Positions 31,873 to 43,172 of a stretch of 64,000 nucleotides of DNA are shown here, piece by piece. Position 1 is the stretch's first letter. Each line of letters opens with the position of its first letter. The notes under the pieces are model-generated. The model did not search any database and was not told where the DNA came from. It worked only from the letters and a program-made list of their open reading frames with translations. Made by a program: the position numbers and the translations under genes. This stretch comes from Rhipicephalus microplus (Eukaryota > Arthropoda > Arachnida > Ixodida > Ixodidae), in NCBI RefSeq assembly GCF_043290135.1, contig NC_134702.1:85728317-85792316 (forward strand), read 5' to 3'.

Positions 31873-32546
31873 AGGAGTGACAGATTTTCGCAAGCCTAAC
31901 GATCGGTATTTTTGTCTTCTGAAAATACGTGTTCTCCTGACAAGTTGTCTAGAACCACAAACTCTCAGCGCCGCACCAAGCCTGATAGTTTAAGCAGTGG
32001 AAGTGATGTCACCATCTTCGGTACATCCAAAAAGCCCCGAGTGGATTCGCCAAACCGAAATCCATCACCTGATGCGGGTGAGGACTCAATTTTTTTTTTA
32101 ATTTGTGCTGCCCACATCCATTTTTTTCCGCTTCCTGTTGGCTGTACCATTGCAATGCTTGCTTCCCAGCCGTACAACCACTATGCATTTGTTGTCTCTG
32201 ATGCATGCAAACTGTTTAGTATTCCATATGTTATTGTCATTCCCGATGGAACCTTCATGTGCCAATTTGTGAGCTCTATGCTCTGGTGGCTATGCCCTGT
32301 TATAGTAATTGCATCATGTGAGTTACGTTGCATGCTGCAAGTACTATTTGTGTCATTATTGGTGTGTCTTACTGGGTTCGTTCTATCTGTGCGCGTGAGT
32401 AAATCTCAGCGCCAGTCCTTTGAGTATCATCACGTTGACTTCATCCGCTGCCACTTGACACAGGAGAGGTCGTGCCGTCCCCTTACGGATCGCTGTTAAA
32501 AAAAGAAAAAAAACGATTGTTTCGTTTCCCCCTAAATTGATTTTAA

Positions 32547-33653
32547 ATGAATAAACTATCTTTCATGAGTTTCAATGTTCATTGTTTCAAAGATCTTGTA
32601 AAACAACAGGAGATAATGAACCTTGTGCGCTCGCTCGGGGTAGACGTGCTTTTTCTGCAAAAGACCAACTTTCGAACGCGGCACGACATCATGACCTTCT
32701 GTAGTAGATTTTCGGTTGAAGCCTTCTTCTCCTTAACGCAGACGCAGTCGCGTAGCACTGGTGTCGTGTTTCTCAATCCGAGGTTCAGGCGGGGTGCGCA
32801 TTGCCTCTTCGATGCAGAAGGCCGTGTTATTGCGGTGGACGACCAGAAAGTTCGATTTACCAACTTTTACGTGCCCGTGTATAGGTCTCTTGCCAATGAA
32901 TTTTTTAGAGGTGCCAGGTCATTCCTGCTAAATTCATCACCATGCGTGTTGTTAGTTAATTTCAACTGTGTTTTTGATTCAATTCGAGATATCCGAGGCC
33001 CTAGTCAAAAACAAAGCACATACCATTCGAAATAGTTGCAGAAAATATGTAGAGAGTTCAAGCTGATCGATGCATGGACAAAGCTTCAGGGAAACACCTT
33101 TGGTGCCACGCGCGTTCAGGGTACGTGTCAGAGCAGGATTGACAGAGTCTATATCCCTAACGAGCTCGTTGCAAGCTTAGAGACATGTGATGTCATTTCG
33201 TTAGCTCCTGGGAAACGCAAGCTCAGCGACCACATGCCAGTGCTGTTCACCTTGAAGGCCCAGCTGGGAAGGCATTGCTCTAAGTTGTGGCGAATGGATT
33301 CATCAATTTTAAACGATGAAGTTTCGGTACCTGAAATGCGCATGAATATCTGTGCGTCTTTGGAAGACACGCCGCAAATTACGCCGACAGCATGGGATCT
33401 CTTGAAGGCCAGATGGCGTGTGATTGCGCAGGACGCCAGGAAAATGCGCCATGCACGTCTAACATTACAATTGAATGAAACATTAAGGCGCATTCAAATC
33501 GTTGAGCGTGCAGGTAATCTGACCGGTGCAATTCAAGAGTACATTGGGGCCAAAAAGGTTAAATACGACCTCTTGCTGACGGCGAGATCCGGGGCTTTTA
33601 AACGCGCAGAGGAAGTGCACCTGCCTACGGATGAGCTAGGTAACTTGGGGTGA
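32547..33653 (+). pseudogene. LINE ORF2, AP-endonuclease domain only
   Basis: Opens MNKLSFMSFNVHCF, the standard APE start. The catalytic Glu position reads FLQKTNF (Glu to Lys) and the Asp-Asn block reads LVNFNCVFD (GDFN expected). SRIDRVYIP and LSDHMPV are kept. A TAG at 33033-33035 interrupts the frame, which then continues. Coding stops at 33653 with no reverse transcriptase. Losing the 3' part is the reverse of the usual 5' truncation and implies a later deletion or rearrangement. Confidence 0.85.
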
Positions 33654-34668
33654 TTCCACGAGAGATCGACACGGGTCCAAAAGTTAATATTTTAGATTTC
33701 ATTGAGTATTTTATATTTCGTGTACCTCTCACCAGGTAGCCCGAAAGTCAACTTCGTTTTATTAATAACGGCATAACTTACGAGAAAAAAATATTAAACT
33801 TCACCAACACGGAGGCACCAACTTCTTCACCTGTCATTTTTGAAAATTGCAGATGCTATAAAAAGACAAATATTTTTGTTTCAAGGAAGATATTTTTCAC
33901 CTGAAATGCATGTCTAATGAAGAATGAATTCTTATGGTTTCAAGTTTGCAGACCTTAAAAATATAGCTTTTAATATAATGTCTCATTTTGCGACAGTTTA
34001 AAATAGGTTACGTATTCCCATTTGTTTTCTCCGAAAGTAATGCAAGCAGCGTTTTCAAACTTGAGACGTTTATGTATATAGTGTGTTCATTAGGTACATA
34101 AATTATTGCTGCCATAGGGCAAATGTAAATTTTTATATATTGCCTCAAAGGTCTCATATCGGCAAAAGTGTACTCCACTGAAATTTGAACAATAAAAAAA
34201 CGCCATCTTCGATTTTTTTAAATCTCGTAAATAGACAACCCAAGGCCATCATACAGTAATATAGAAAAAAAATGTTGCATTATTTTGTTTTTAGCTACAA
34301 TATTCGTGGTACAAATCAGAGCTTTTCGAGAATGCGCTGATAAGTTGAGAAAATCAAGAAATCGGAACGGAAAAGCGGCAATGAGCTTCAAACTCGAGTA
34401 AACGTGACCACATTTGGTGAATAAAGGCTGTTTTAGCACTGTGACAAATACGTACCCATGAAGGCGCAGTTGTGCTCCTGATAACACAGTTATAATGGAG
34501 GAAATCTTCGACACTGTAACTCAGTTGCAAAACATCTTCCATACTTGCAGATAAACTCAAACATGAAAATGTTCCAATGCAAGTGTAGGGTCTCGCTAGA
34601 AAAAGCATATGCGCTTGAAGTACCCTCACTGGTATTTTGGTGGTGACTGCGTGAAACAAGAGATGCGC
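33654..34668. other. AT-rich stretch between LINE and transposase-like gene
   Basis: No ORF of note. It begins GTGATTCCACGAGAGATCGA directly at the LINE break. It may be the 3' untranslated part and terminus of the minus-strand gene at 34669-36645. I found no matching inverted terminus upstream of that gene. Confidence 0.4.
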
Positions 34669-36645
34669 TCAAAATGGCTGCATCTTTTGCAGATAACATT
34701 TAGCAGTACGTGACGCTAACAAAGCACGACCACGATCAGTGCCCTCAGATGTGCTTAGCCAAACATGCCAAGAACGTATGCCTGGAACATGTGGCAACAA
34801 TTTCCACTGGCTCTTCTTAAACTGACAGAATGTTTCTAGCTCTTCTGCATTTGCACACAGCAGCTTGACATTCTTGAGCTTCGCTCTCATTTGCGCCACC
34901 ATTTGGGATGCTGACATAATCACAGCTGAGCTTGCCGCTCTGAGGTTGTAGAGCGTAGCCTGATGGTTTAGTAGGCCACCATCGCTGTCACAAGAGCTCT
35001 TGCCATGTCCTGTGGCCGAAAAAATCCACTTTGTTGATATATGATCTTTCTGACAAAACTCGAACAACTGGTACTTGTTTTTGAAGTGACTGCATGCACG
35101 ATCAGAAACATAAGTAACATGCGTGTCAGGCTTAAGTTGTTCATTCATATAGTTGTGGATTATTTGTAGAGCAAAACAGGCATGTGCAGCATCATGGCAT
35201 GTTTCATCACTGATGACGGCAAAACTTTGAATTGATTGCTTCCTTGTGACGACACACGTGAATATAGACACTTGTCTTTTGTGCCAGCGATACGACTGTA
35301 CCTCATTCGGTAAAATGGCTGTCCGATTTTCGGTGAAATCAAAGTGAAAAATGCAAGATTATTCTTCTTGGTTCTCTTTCACCTGGCGTATTGCAGATTC
35401 TTGAATGTATCTTATGTAATCATGGGTAATCCACTTCACGAACCATAGACTTAGCTCTCGCAGAAAAGCACTTGCCTGGGCTGTTTTTTTTACTAGATCG
35501 CCATTTTCCCATACTGCATAGGCTACCTCAATATCTTCAAGAATTCCTAAACATGTGGCTGTCAGAGCGTCCTCCTTAGCACAATAGTCACAATGTCCTA
35601 AAAAACAATCACTTGTAGGGTAGCTGCAAAGACATAGTTCTTTCAAGAAGTCCGCCATGTAGGCACCATCGGTGACGTCTTGTAGGGCAGAAACACACTC
35701 CGTGGCATGAGCACAGTATATAAAAAGGCACACTTCTTGGTGTGGTGCAAGAAGAACCAACTTCGGCCTCAGTGAATAAAACTTTGAGAGCCCAATAGAC
35801 GTGTTCGGATTAGCTTCTCTAAAGAGACGATAAACCTCTCGCACCAAACGGGTCATAAACCTTTTCGAAACAAGCTCCTTTTTTTCCTTCAATGATAACA
35901 GATACATCATTTTGTTGGGACTCTGCCGAGAGCAGCTATACTCATCTTCGGAGTAGTAAGCCATAGCTGCCTGGACGTCCATTGGGTTCAGCTGTGTCCT
36001 TTTTACCGCATTTGGTGCTAACCATATCCCGTGTTTTGAGCGCCAGCGTCGGGATCTGTATATCATGTAAGCTGACAAGTTTGGTATAAGCGCCTGGAGT
36101 TTTCGGCGCTCTATATCGCTCGGCAACAGGGTAAACAAACGCATGCGCTCTTGATACGAAGAACACGCTTCATAGGCTTGCTTGAAGTTCTTGAACCACT
36201 GGGCACACACACTGCATTTGAGATCTGATGGTTGAAAGTGGCGGTTACACACGTTACGGTGGCATTTCACGGTTACTGTAGGATTGCTGCTAAGTTGTCT
36301 TGGTTCTGCATGAACTTTGCTATTTTGCGCATGCAGCTTCTCCAGTCGCATATGTGACAATGCTTCAGGCGTGTTTACGCACCGCTCTTGACTTTAGCCT
36401 TTTTCTTCTTCCGGCAAAAACTCATCAGCTGTTTCAGCTGAGAAGCCATTAGACGAAGACAACATATCTCTGAGGCATCTGAAGCAGTTCTGGCAGACGT
36501 GGTAGTTGTTATATGCATGGCGGGCAGCTTTCGGCAAAAGCTTCTAGAGGGCAAACAGGCCGATGATGTCTTCGACCTTGCGGAAGTTTCTTTGATAAGG
36601 TATTTTCTTTTTATGCAACATGAGGTAATCTGAACAAAAAACTCT
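34669..36645 (-). pseudogene. Transposase-like gene of unassigned family, three in-frame stops
   Basis: One minus-strand frame runs about 659 codons with three stops (36544-36546 TAG, 36394-36396 TAA, 35359-35361 TAA) and no frameshift. The N-terminal part has a Cys pair region (YHVCQNCFRCLRD). The middle has VYRLFREANPNTSIGLSKFY and a Cys-rich stretch (CLCSYPTSDCFLGHCDYC). The C-terminal part has DFTENRTAILPNEVQSYRWH, then VSDRACSHFKNKYQ and ATGHGKSSCDSDGG. This layout recurs in repetitive arthropod proteins and looks like a split RNase H-fold (DDE) transposase, with candidate acids in DFTEN, SDRA and the GHGK...DG block. I cannot name the superfamily. Confidence 0.65.
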
Positions 36646-37137
36646 ATCCCAGATGAAGTCCCAGATGAAGACGACGAACGGACGCGGCCAGTGGATGATT
36701 CACCGTTTGCTGATAAAAAGTATGATACGCACAACGCGGCGGCGAATCGTGCTCGAAGACGGAACCCCGATGTGCGAGCATGCGAGAAAATAGGAATGAC
36801 GTCACACAAAGACGTTGGCGATCGCCTGTCCATCGGCAGCGCCATACGCTAGAGGGTGCGTTGTGGTAATATAAAAGCTGTTATGGCACGCGCGCACGTT
36901 CAGAAGGTCGGCGGATGGACAAGGCTGCAGAGCGGCGGTCGCGCAATGTGGCGGTGGCTCGCGCTCGAAGACGAAACCCCGATATGAAAGCGCGCGAGGC
37001 AGACGCGTGCCGTGAAGCTGCGCGGCAGCGCCGACAAGATGCAGGCGTACAAGAACGGGAGGCTGAAGAGGTGCGGCCGTGGCGTGTGGACCCAGCTTCT
37101 CTCCACTCTCCATAATTCACTACGTGGATATTTTGTC
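36646..37137 (+). mobile_element. Arg-rich repeat-family element, copy 2
   Basis: Same family as 26780-27298, opposite strand. An upstream coding-like segment (NRARRRNPDVRACEKIG) precedes a conserved block with TGACGTCA (36796-36803) and GCGCGCACGTTCAGA. The ORF of the next entry follows. The 3' end reads CATAATTCACTACGTGGAT and a T-rich tract, directly before the next element. Confidence 0.55.
36915..37115 (+). CDS. Small arginine-rich ORF, function unknown
   Basis: Sixty-six codons from ATG (MDKAAERRSRNVAVARARRR). Strongly basic, with the same (A/R)-x-R-R-x-x-P-D-x-(K/R)-A-R-E-A pattern as the ORF at 3218-3715. It is probably the opening exon or a decayed start of a repeat-encoded protein. 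No catalytic motif. Confidence 0.4.
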   Translation: MDKAAERRSRNVAVARARRRNPDMKAREADACREAARQRRQDAGVQEREAEEVRPWRVDPASLHSP

Positions 37138-37138
37138 A

Positions 37139-37965
37139 TTTTAGGGGCGAAGCTCCCTATAGCGGCACCCGTTCGTCCGTCGTAGCCGTTGTAGTAGTGC
37201 GTAACAAGTATACCATTTTGACTTTCAAGGTGGTGCCGGCGAGAGATTTCTTCTGTGCGTTGTTGAACAATAAAAGATAGTGCTCAACGTACATGTCAAT
37301 GGCTGCTAAGGAGGAATAAGAGACAGGAGAATTTGGCTTTCAGTTAAAGCGCACGCTGCGAATTTTCTATTGTTTAACAATGCACAGAAGACAAAAAAGG
37401 GTTGCTATGTTATACACTCTGGGCGTAACCTCCTAGGTTTTAGAAAGGTTTAGGGAGCGTTGGGCCGCAGTGCCATGAATACAGTGAACTAGTATATACC
37501 ACTAACTCGAGGTGGTTAAAGGTGGGAAGTAGACACGAAGCACAAGCCGTAAAAAGTGTGAGTGTGCCTCCTCTCGTTCATTCCTTGGAATGACCGCTGG
37601 ATGGCGGTGCTTCTATATGAGGAATATATGATGAAAAGATGCGAGATGGTGGTACTTGGAGTGTTGAATAGGTGGACGAATGGACACACAGACAGATGCA
37701 GGGGTGGACGCACGGATGCCTGCACGGACGGATGGACACATGGACGGACGCAGGAGCAGATGCATGGACGAAAGCAGGGACGGACGCACAGATGAACGTG
37801 CGGACGCACGAACAGACGCATGCCTGGACGGGCGTATGGACGCACGGGTGGCCACACAGACGCTCGCATGGATGGACGGAAGCAAGAACGAATGGACGGA
37901 TGGATGCTTCGCCCCACTATCCCTCATTCATTCCGTGCATGGGTATGCTGCCATTTTTTTACTCA
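37139..37965 (+). mobile_element. Repeat with GCTTCGCCCC terminus and internal minisatellite, copy B
   Basis: Starts TTTTAGGGGCGAAGCTCC and ends GCTTCGCCCC, ATTCATTCCGTGCATGG, TGCTGCCATTTTTTT. The inner ATTGTTCAACAA-type inverted pair (37255-37390) and the GACG/GACA minisatellite (37690-37905) match copy A. Copies A and B face each other across 6.7 kb. Confidence 0.75.
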
Positions 37966-38218
37966 CCATGCATCAACACTATACATGTGCAATTGTTTGA
38001 TTTCTTCGGATATTCGAAGGAATATTAGACTATGACAATTCGCTAAGAAACGAATTTAAATTATTTAAAAGTTTGAAGTATTCGAAATCAACGAAGAGGC
38101 GTATGCCTGATTGCGTATGGCGCCCCCTGATATCCGCAAAACTGGTTTTTCTGCCTCTTAGAAATTATATGCCAAGAAAACACCTATAAAACAAGATCCA
38201 CACAGCCGCAAGGTCCTC
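37966..38218. other. AT-rich spacer
   Basis: No gene or repeat recognised. Confidence 0.5.
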
Positions 38219-38221
38219 TTA

Positions 38222-38890
38222 TGCCTAGTTCACACTGAAACATCCGCTTTCTACAGCGACCAAAATTCCCCTGCCGCCGAAACGCAGCGTTGTTCGCACT
38301 GGATGCGCCCCGCGCCGCCGAATATGCCATCTACCACGGGGCGAACGCGGGATGGATGCGCTGTCACCCGGTTGTTGTCGCGGCTCGCAAACGCCACTAC
38401 GCTATCCTGTGGTGTATACTTCGACGATTCTCGTATGCAAGAAGCAAGAAAAGACAGTACTGCTTACTTTGCTGGCAAGTGGCTTTCTTGTAATGCACGA
38501 AGAGCAGAAAAACCACCAACGCCAGCGGCGTTGGTGGGTTCGTTTTGCTCTGCAAGACCGCAACAAGCTCGGTCACGCCAACAGCAAGCTCGGTCACCTC
38601 TTCCACGAAATACGGACGCGAAGTAGGCACAGAGTAGGTTAAACTCGTGTTGGTTTCAACATTCAGTTACGTGCACTGCGACATAACAAGTGAGTAGGGC
38701 TTGGCCGCCATTTTTCGAAATTCTTTGACCAGCGCTCCTATTGGTCCGCAGTGACCGATTCGGTGGCAGACGCCGCAAAAATCGGTCCGAGAGCGATCGG
38801 CGCGGAGAGGGCCCTTTCGGCGGATCTCGCCGCCGCCGAACCGGATTCCGAGCACTTTCGGTGGCCGGAATGCTCAGTGTGAACGCGGTC
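38222..38890 (+). mobile_element. PIF/Harbinger-like DNA transposon, internally deleted (669 bp)
   Basis: Ends are imperfect inverted repeats sharing GTTCACACTGA (TGCCTAGTTCACACTGA left; GACCGCGTTCACACTGA read inward from the right). A TTA duplication flanks it (38219-38221, 38891-38893), as expected of PIF/Harbinger. The plus strand codes a partial N-terminal transposase-like segment (RQRRWWVRFALQDRNKLG) resembling the R-R-x-W-V-x-P/R start of Harbinger transposases. The catalytic DDE domain is absent. Confidence 0.75.
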
Positions 38891-38923
38891 TTAATGGTGA
38901 AATGATGATACTACTTTAAACTT

Positions 38924-39006
38924 CCTGTTATAATTCAATGTTATAATTGTCCTGTTATATTTCAACGTTATAATTGTCCTGTTAAAACGTCCTGTTATAA
39001 TTAAAT
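38924..39006. repeat. Short AT-rich tandem repeat
   Basis: Degenerate units of CCTGTTATAATTCAATGTTA repeated about three times. Confidence 0.75.
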
Positions 39007-40190
39007 GTAGACTACACTTCGCACCAAAACAATGGCGTTTACGCATGCGTTTTTTCAACTAAAAAAAAAAACGTTTTGCAAGCTACCTGGGTCATGAAAA
39101 ATGTCTTCATATTTCTTTTGCGATATGTGATCATTACTGTTCGGACTGTCCGCTTCAGAATGACCTGACCAACTACTTTTCACTTCGTATTCGCTTCTAA
39201 CCTGCAATTTATTGTTGTCCTATTCCTAATTAACACCACAAAAAGGACCAATTTTGGTACTTACACAAACTAAATCTGTTTATTTAAAGGGGAGGCAGAA
39301 CTTCCAAGCCGATGCAACCCAGAGAATGGTACTACTATCCAACGTGAGTATGTTCAGCTTGGTTTCCCACTGGGGTAGTGTAGTCTATCGAATGGTCTAC
39401 GATTGCAGAGCTTTTTGTAGGTGTTTAAAAGAAGTTCTTGTTTTACATTTCCCAAAATTGTCCGACAACGTAAATTTTTCACAATGACCTTGGCTCCCTG
39501 ACATAAAGCATTATATGGATATAAAAGACACACACTTGCAGGCGTCAGAAACGGTGTTATGCACAACACAAATCACATGAAGTTAATTATTTACGGTTCA
39601 TTTTTTAATGAATCAAACACATCGCGATTAGACATTTGTCGATGCCGTATTAAGAGTTGAATGTAGCTCAAGATTTAATTTTTGTTTGCCATTGCTAGTA
39701 CGTATCTCGAGGACATAGATAGTTCGCTTTCAAAAGTATACTTTGAGCGGGTGATATATTATTTTCATTGTGTTTCTGAAAAAAAAAAGGTGAACCTGAT
39801 CAGCCTTCAGCGAGCCATTCCTGCTCCCTTTCGAAGCAAAAGTCGTTTGAGATAGTCAGTAGTGGTCTTAATTCCCATACCTCAATGCAGCAAACTACCT
39901 TAGGGTATAAAAAGTGAAATAAGGTGGCTATATTAACCACATGAGTGCTATCTTAACTTTCTTATATAGGCAGCTCACTCCCTTACTTAAGTCACATATT
40001 ATTTTAGATATATGTGGGTTCCAGAAAATGTTCAGATAGAATGACGAACCAAAACATTGAAAGCATACCAACCTCATTTACTGCTGTATTTCCATACTGA
40101 ACATACTGAATTTAATTTTGACATAAGTCGGCAGAAATAATGAGCCTAGGACAATATATTTCTTTAAATGCGAAGCATTTCTAAGCGAAC
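39007..40190. other. AT-rich unclassified region
   Basis: No coding frame, SINE or tandem repeat supported on either strand. It could be host intergenic DNA. Confidence 0.45.
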
Positions 40191-40194
40191 TTCG

Positions 40195-41925
40195 GCGACT
40201 TTGAGCGTATCTATCTATCTAGCCGCCTACAACTTTTAGCTCTCCTGGCCGTTTCGATATTGGTATCGATACCAAACTTGGTATGGCACAATATGACTCT
40301 ATATGAGGAACATATTTGACTAGTCATAACATAAAAATCATGACATGTATGTCATGAATGTCATGATTTAGATTTCATGGTCCGGCAGCTCTTGCTGTGG
40401 TTTCGTTCACATGGCATGCTGCAAAACTGGTATGGTATGACATGATTGCATGCCGAACACAAACGACCAACCCTAACATGAAAATAATGATGCCTGTCAT
40501 GTAACAACATGACTACATGCCACTTTTATGATGCGCTCGCGGCCACTTCGGTAGCGGCACATATCCCAAATTTGGTATTACAATGTGTAAATGGATGACG
40601 AAGGTATGTGACCGGTGGAAACGTGATAATTATGAGAGGCGTGTCATGTAACAACATGACTACATGCCACGCTCATAATGCGTTGGGGGTTGTTTCACTA
40701 GCTTCACTTATACCAAATTTGGTATTACGGGACATGAATGGATGACGAAGGTATGATACTGGTGCAAACATGATAAACATCACATGCGTGGAATTCAACA
40801 ACATGACTACATGCTACGCTCACGAGGTGCTCGTGGCCGTTTCGCTAGCTTCACATAAACCAAACTCGGTATTACGCGACGCGAACGGATGACATAGGTA
40901 AATGACACATCTAAGCATGATAATCATGACATGCATGCCATGTAACTACATGACTACATGCCACACTCATGATGCGCTCGCGGCAGTTTCGCTACCTTCA
41001 GATATGCGAAATTTCTTATTACATGACGGTGATGGATGACGAAGGTATGTGAATGGTGTAAACATGATAATCATGAGATGCGTGCCATGTGAGAACATGG
41101 CCACATACCACAGTCAAGGCGCCAAGAGACTTCAACGTGACGCAGTGCGCGTGCTCACCGCCGTTCATTTCGTCGCGTCACGCCGGGGTTACCACGCCAG
41201 GCGCCGGTCTTGCTTATACTCGCAGGCGCGCGCCGCGCATAGTTGCTTGGATGCAAGCGTGTTTCAGCGTCTTTCGTCACGAAAATATGGAAACGCAGTG
41301 TTGTCTGGGTAACGCATCGGCGCGAAATGCAGCATGTTGCATTTCGCGCCGGTTGCCGTCGGGCCGCGCCGTAGGAAGCTGGTCGCGCTGGCCGCGCCTG
41401 CGCGACCAGCTTCCTATAGAGTGCTCGCGTTTGCTAATATAGAGTTTGCGACTATAGAGTGCTCGCGTTTTGCTAATGTAGCGTCGCTGTGCCCAGCGTG
41501 CACGCACGTCAACGCTACATTGGAGTATATTGGGCCCTTCATAATGCGCTCGCGGCTGTTTTGCTAGCTCCGCATATAGCGAATTTGGTGTTACGGGACG
41601 TCAATGAAGGGCGAAAGTATATGACTGGTGCAGACATGATAATGCTGACAAGCGTGTCATTTAAAAAAATTACAACATACCACACTCATAGCATGCTCGC
41701 GGCCGTTTCGCTAGCTCTACATACACTAAATTTGGTATCACGCGACGTGAATAGGTGACAAAGGTATACGAAACATCCAAACATGATAATCGTGAGACGT
41801 AAGTGATATACGGCATAATTTACCTCCCCCTTGTAACATTTTGCTGATTTTAGAGTGACACATCAAGCTTCCTCATTCGTGCTTCGAATAATATTGATTA
41901 CCACTGTACGTGGGATCTGCCAGTT
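40195..41925 (+). repeat. Composite 147 bp-unit repeat, copy 1
   Basis: Begins after a short (TATC)n with TAGCCGCCTACAACTTTTAG. Five units of about 147 bp follow (the motif CATGACTACATGCCAC recurs at 147-148 bp steps from 40509 to 41100), each with TTTGGTATTACG and GATGACGAAGGTA. A GC-rich core with two perfect hairpins spans 41110-41510. Two more units and a terminal block (ACGTGGGATCTGCCA) close it. No ORF. The same order is seen at 53.1-54.9 kb. Confidence 0.85.
41319..41415. repeat. Pair of perfect GC-rich hairpins
   Basis: Hairpin 1: GGCGCGAAATGCA (41319-41331) with its complement at 41338-41350, 6 nt loop. Hairpin 2: AGGAAGCTGGTCGCGC (41373-41388) with its complement at 41400-41415, 11 nt loop. 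Hairpin 1 is conserved with 11 bp arms in the second composite copy; hairpin 2 has decayed there. Confidence 0.9.
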
Positions 41926-42009
41926 TTTTTTTTCTGGATAAAGGAAACAACGCTGTTGTGGTGTAGTCAGAACTGTAAGTTGTCTAAGTAAATTTTTACT
42001 ATAGACTGC

Positions 42010-43172
42010 AATGCACCTCACGCGGCCTGAAGATACCCAGAAGAAATACCCGAGGGCAGGCTCCTGTGGGAGGACAGGGCAGACCAGCGATTAGAACTCC
42101 TTGCGAACTCTGCCGATCCCACGTGCAGGAGCAACCCCGCATGCGCTGACACACTACCAGACCTTGCATTCGTGGCTAACATAGCCAACGTGCAGTGGAC
42201 AACATGCAGAAGGATCTCTGAAGCGATCATTCCTTAACAAAGATTAAAATAGACACGGCACTGCGGGCTAACGGGGGTCACTTCGAGAGTGAAGGCGAGG
42301 CCAGAGGAAGCAGGCTCCGTCTCGTGGAATGGGATCCATTCCGTAAGACACGCAAAGAACCTGAGCGAGGCGACAAAGCGATAACGAACTATAAAGGATG
42401 GGCCGAGACGCTCGGGGCAGACGTGAGGCAGCAACGCGTGAGTTCCCTCCTGGGGCAAACTTTCACGTGATAGATAGCAGGCTCCTGCACAAGTGGGAGG
42501 CCAAGCACTGTTTGCTGAAAAGATTGAAACGTCAAAGGCACAACAGGACGTTACGCAGGCGCATAGCCAAACTGGACAGCGAGACAGAAAAACAAGTTTT
42601 TCAGGTATGCCGCACACAATGGGAAGAGGCGTGCAATGACCTCGAGAGACAGATGCGTGGTGCGAACGCTTGGCGCCTCCTCTGGCACCTTCTGGATCCG
42701 GAGGAGACCAAGAACGCCAAGGGGCACAATATTCGCAGGCTCGTGCGTGGCTTTGGGGGCATGCCAAACGAATTTATGAATTTCTTGAGGTCCTGCGCAA
42801 GTGCTTTTTTAGAACACGTGAAAGAATGCAGCACACAATGTACGACGGAGACGACAACGAGAAGCTATAGACGCGGAGTTCGGTAAGCTAAAATCAGGAG
42901 AGTCTTAAGCAATCTCAAAACCAGGTTTGCGGCCGGCCCGGATCGGGTGACCAACAAGATTCTACGCAACCTGGACGATGAGCCAATTACGCGACTGACG
43001 GCTACGTTATTGACTGCAGGAGAGAGGGCTCCGTCCCCAATGCGTGGAAAAGGACCCGCGTGGTCATGATTCCCAAACCGGGCAAGCAGGTGACGATCGA
43101 TAACCTAAGGCCAATCTCGATACATCCTGCATGAGCAAAGTCATAGAACACGCTGTCCTGACTCGCGGGACT
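42010..43172 (+). pseudogene. LINE-A part 1: endonuclease end, linker and RT start
   Basis: Plus frames encode the end of an APE domain (LLANSADPTCRSNPACADT then LPDLAFVANIANVQW), the EN-RT linker (RLLHKWEAKHCLLKRLKRQR, WRLLWHLLDPEETKN), and the first RT motifs (AAGPDRVTNKILRNLDDE; VVMIPKPGKQVTIDNLRPIS). At least three frameshifts. This is the I-superfamily LINE with RNase H whose later parts lie at 44.66, 45.15 and 49.56 kb. It starts inside the endonuclease, as expected of 5' truncation. Confidence 0.85.
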
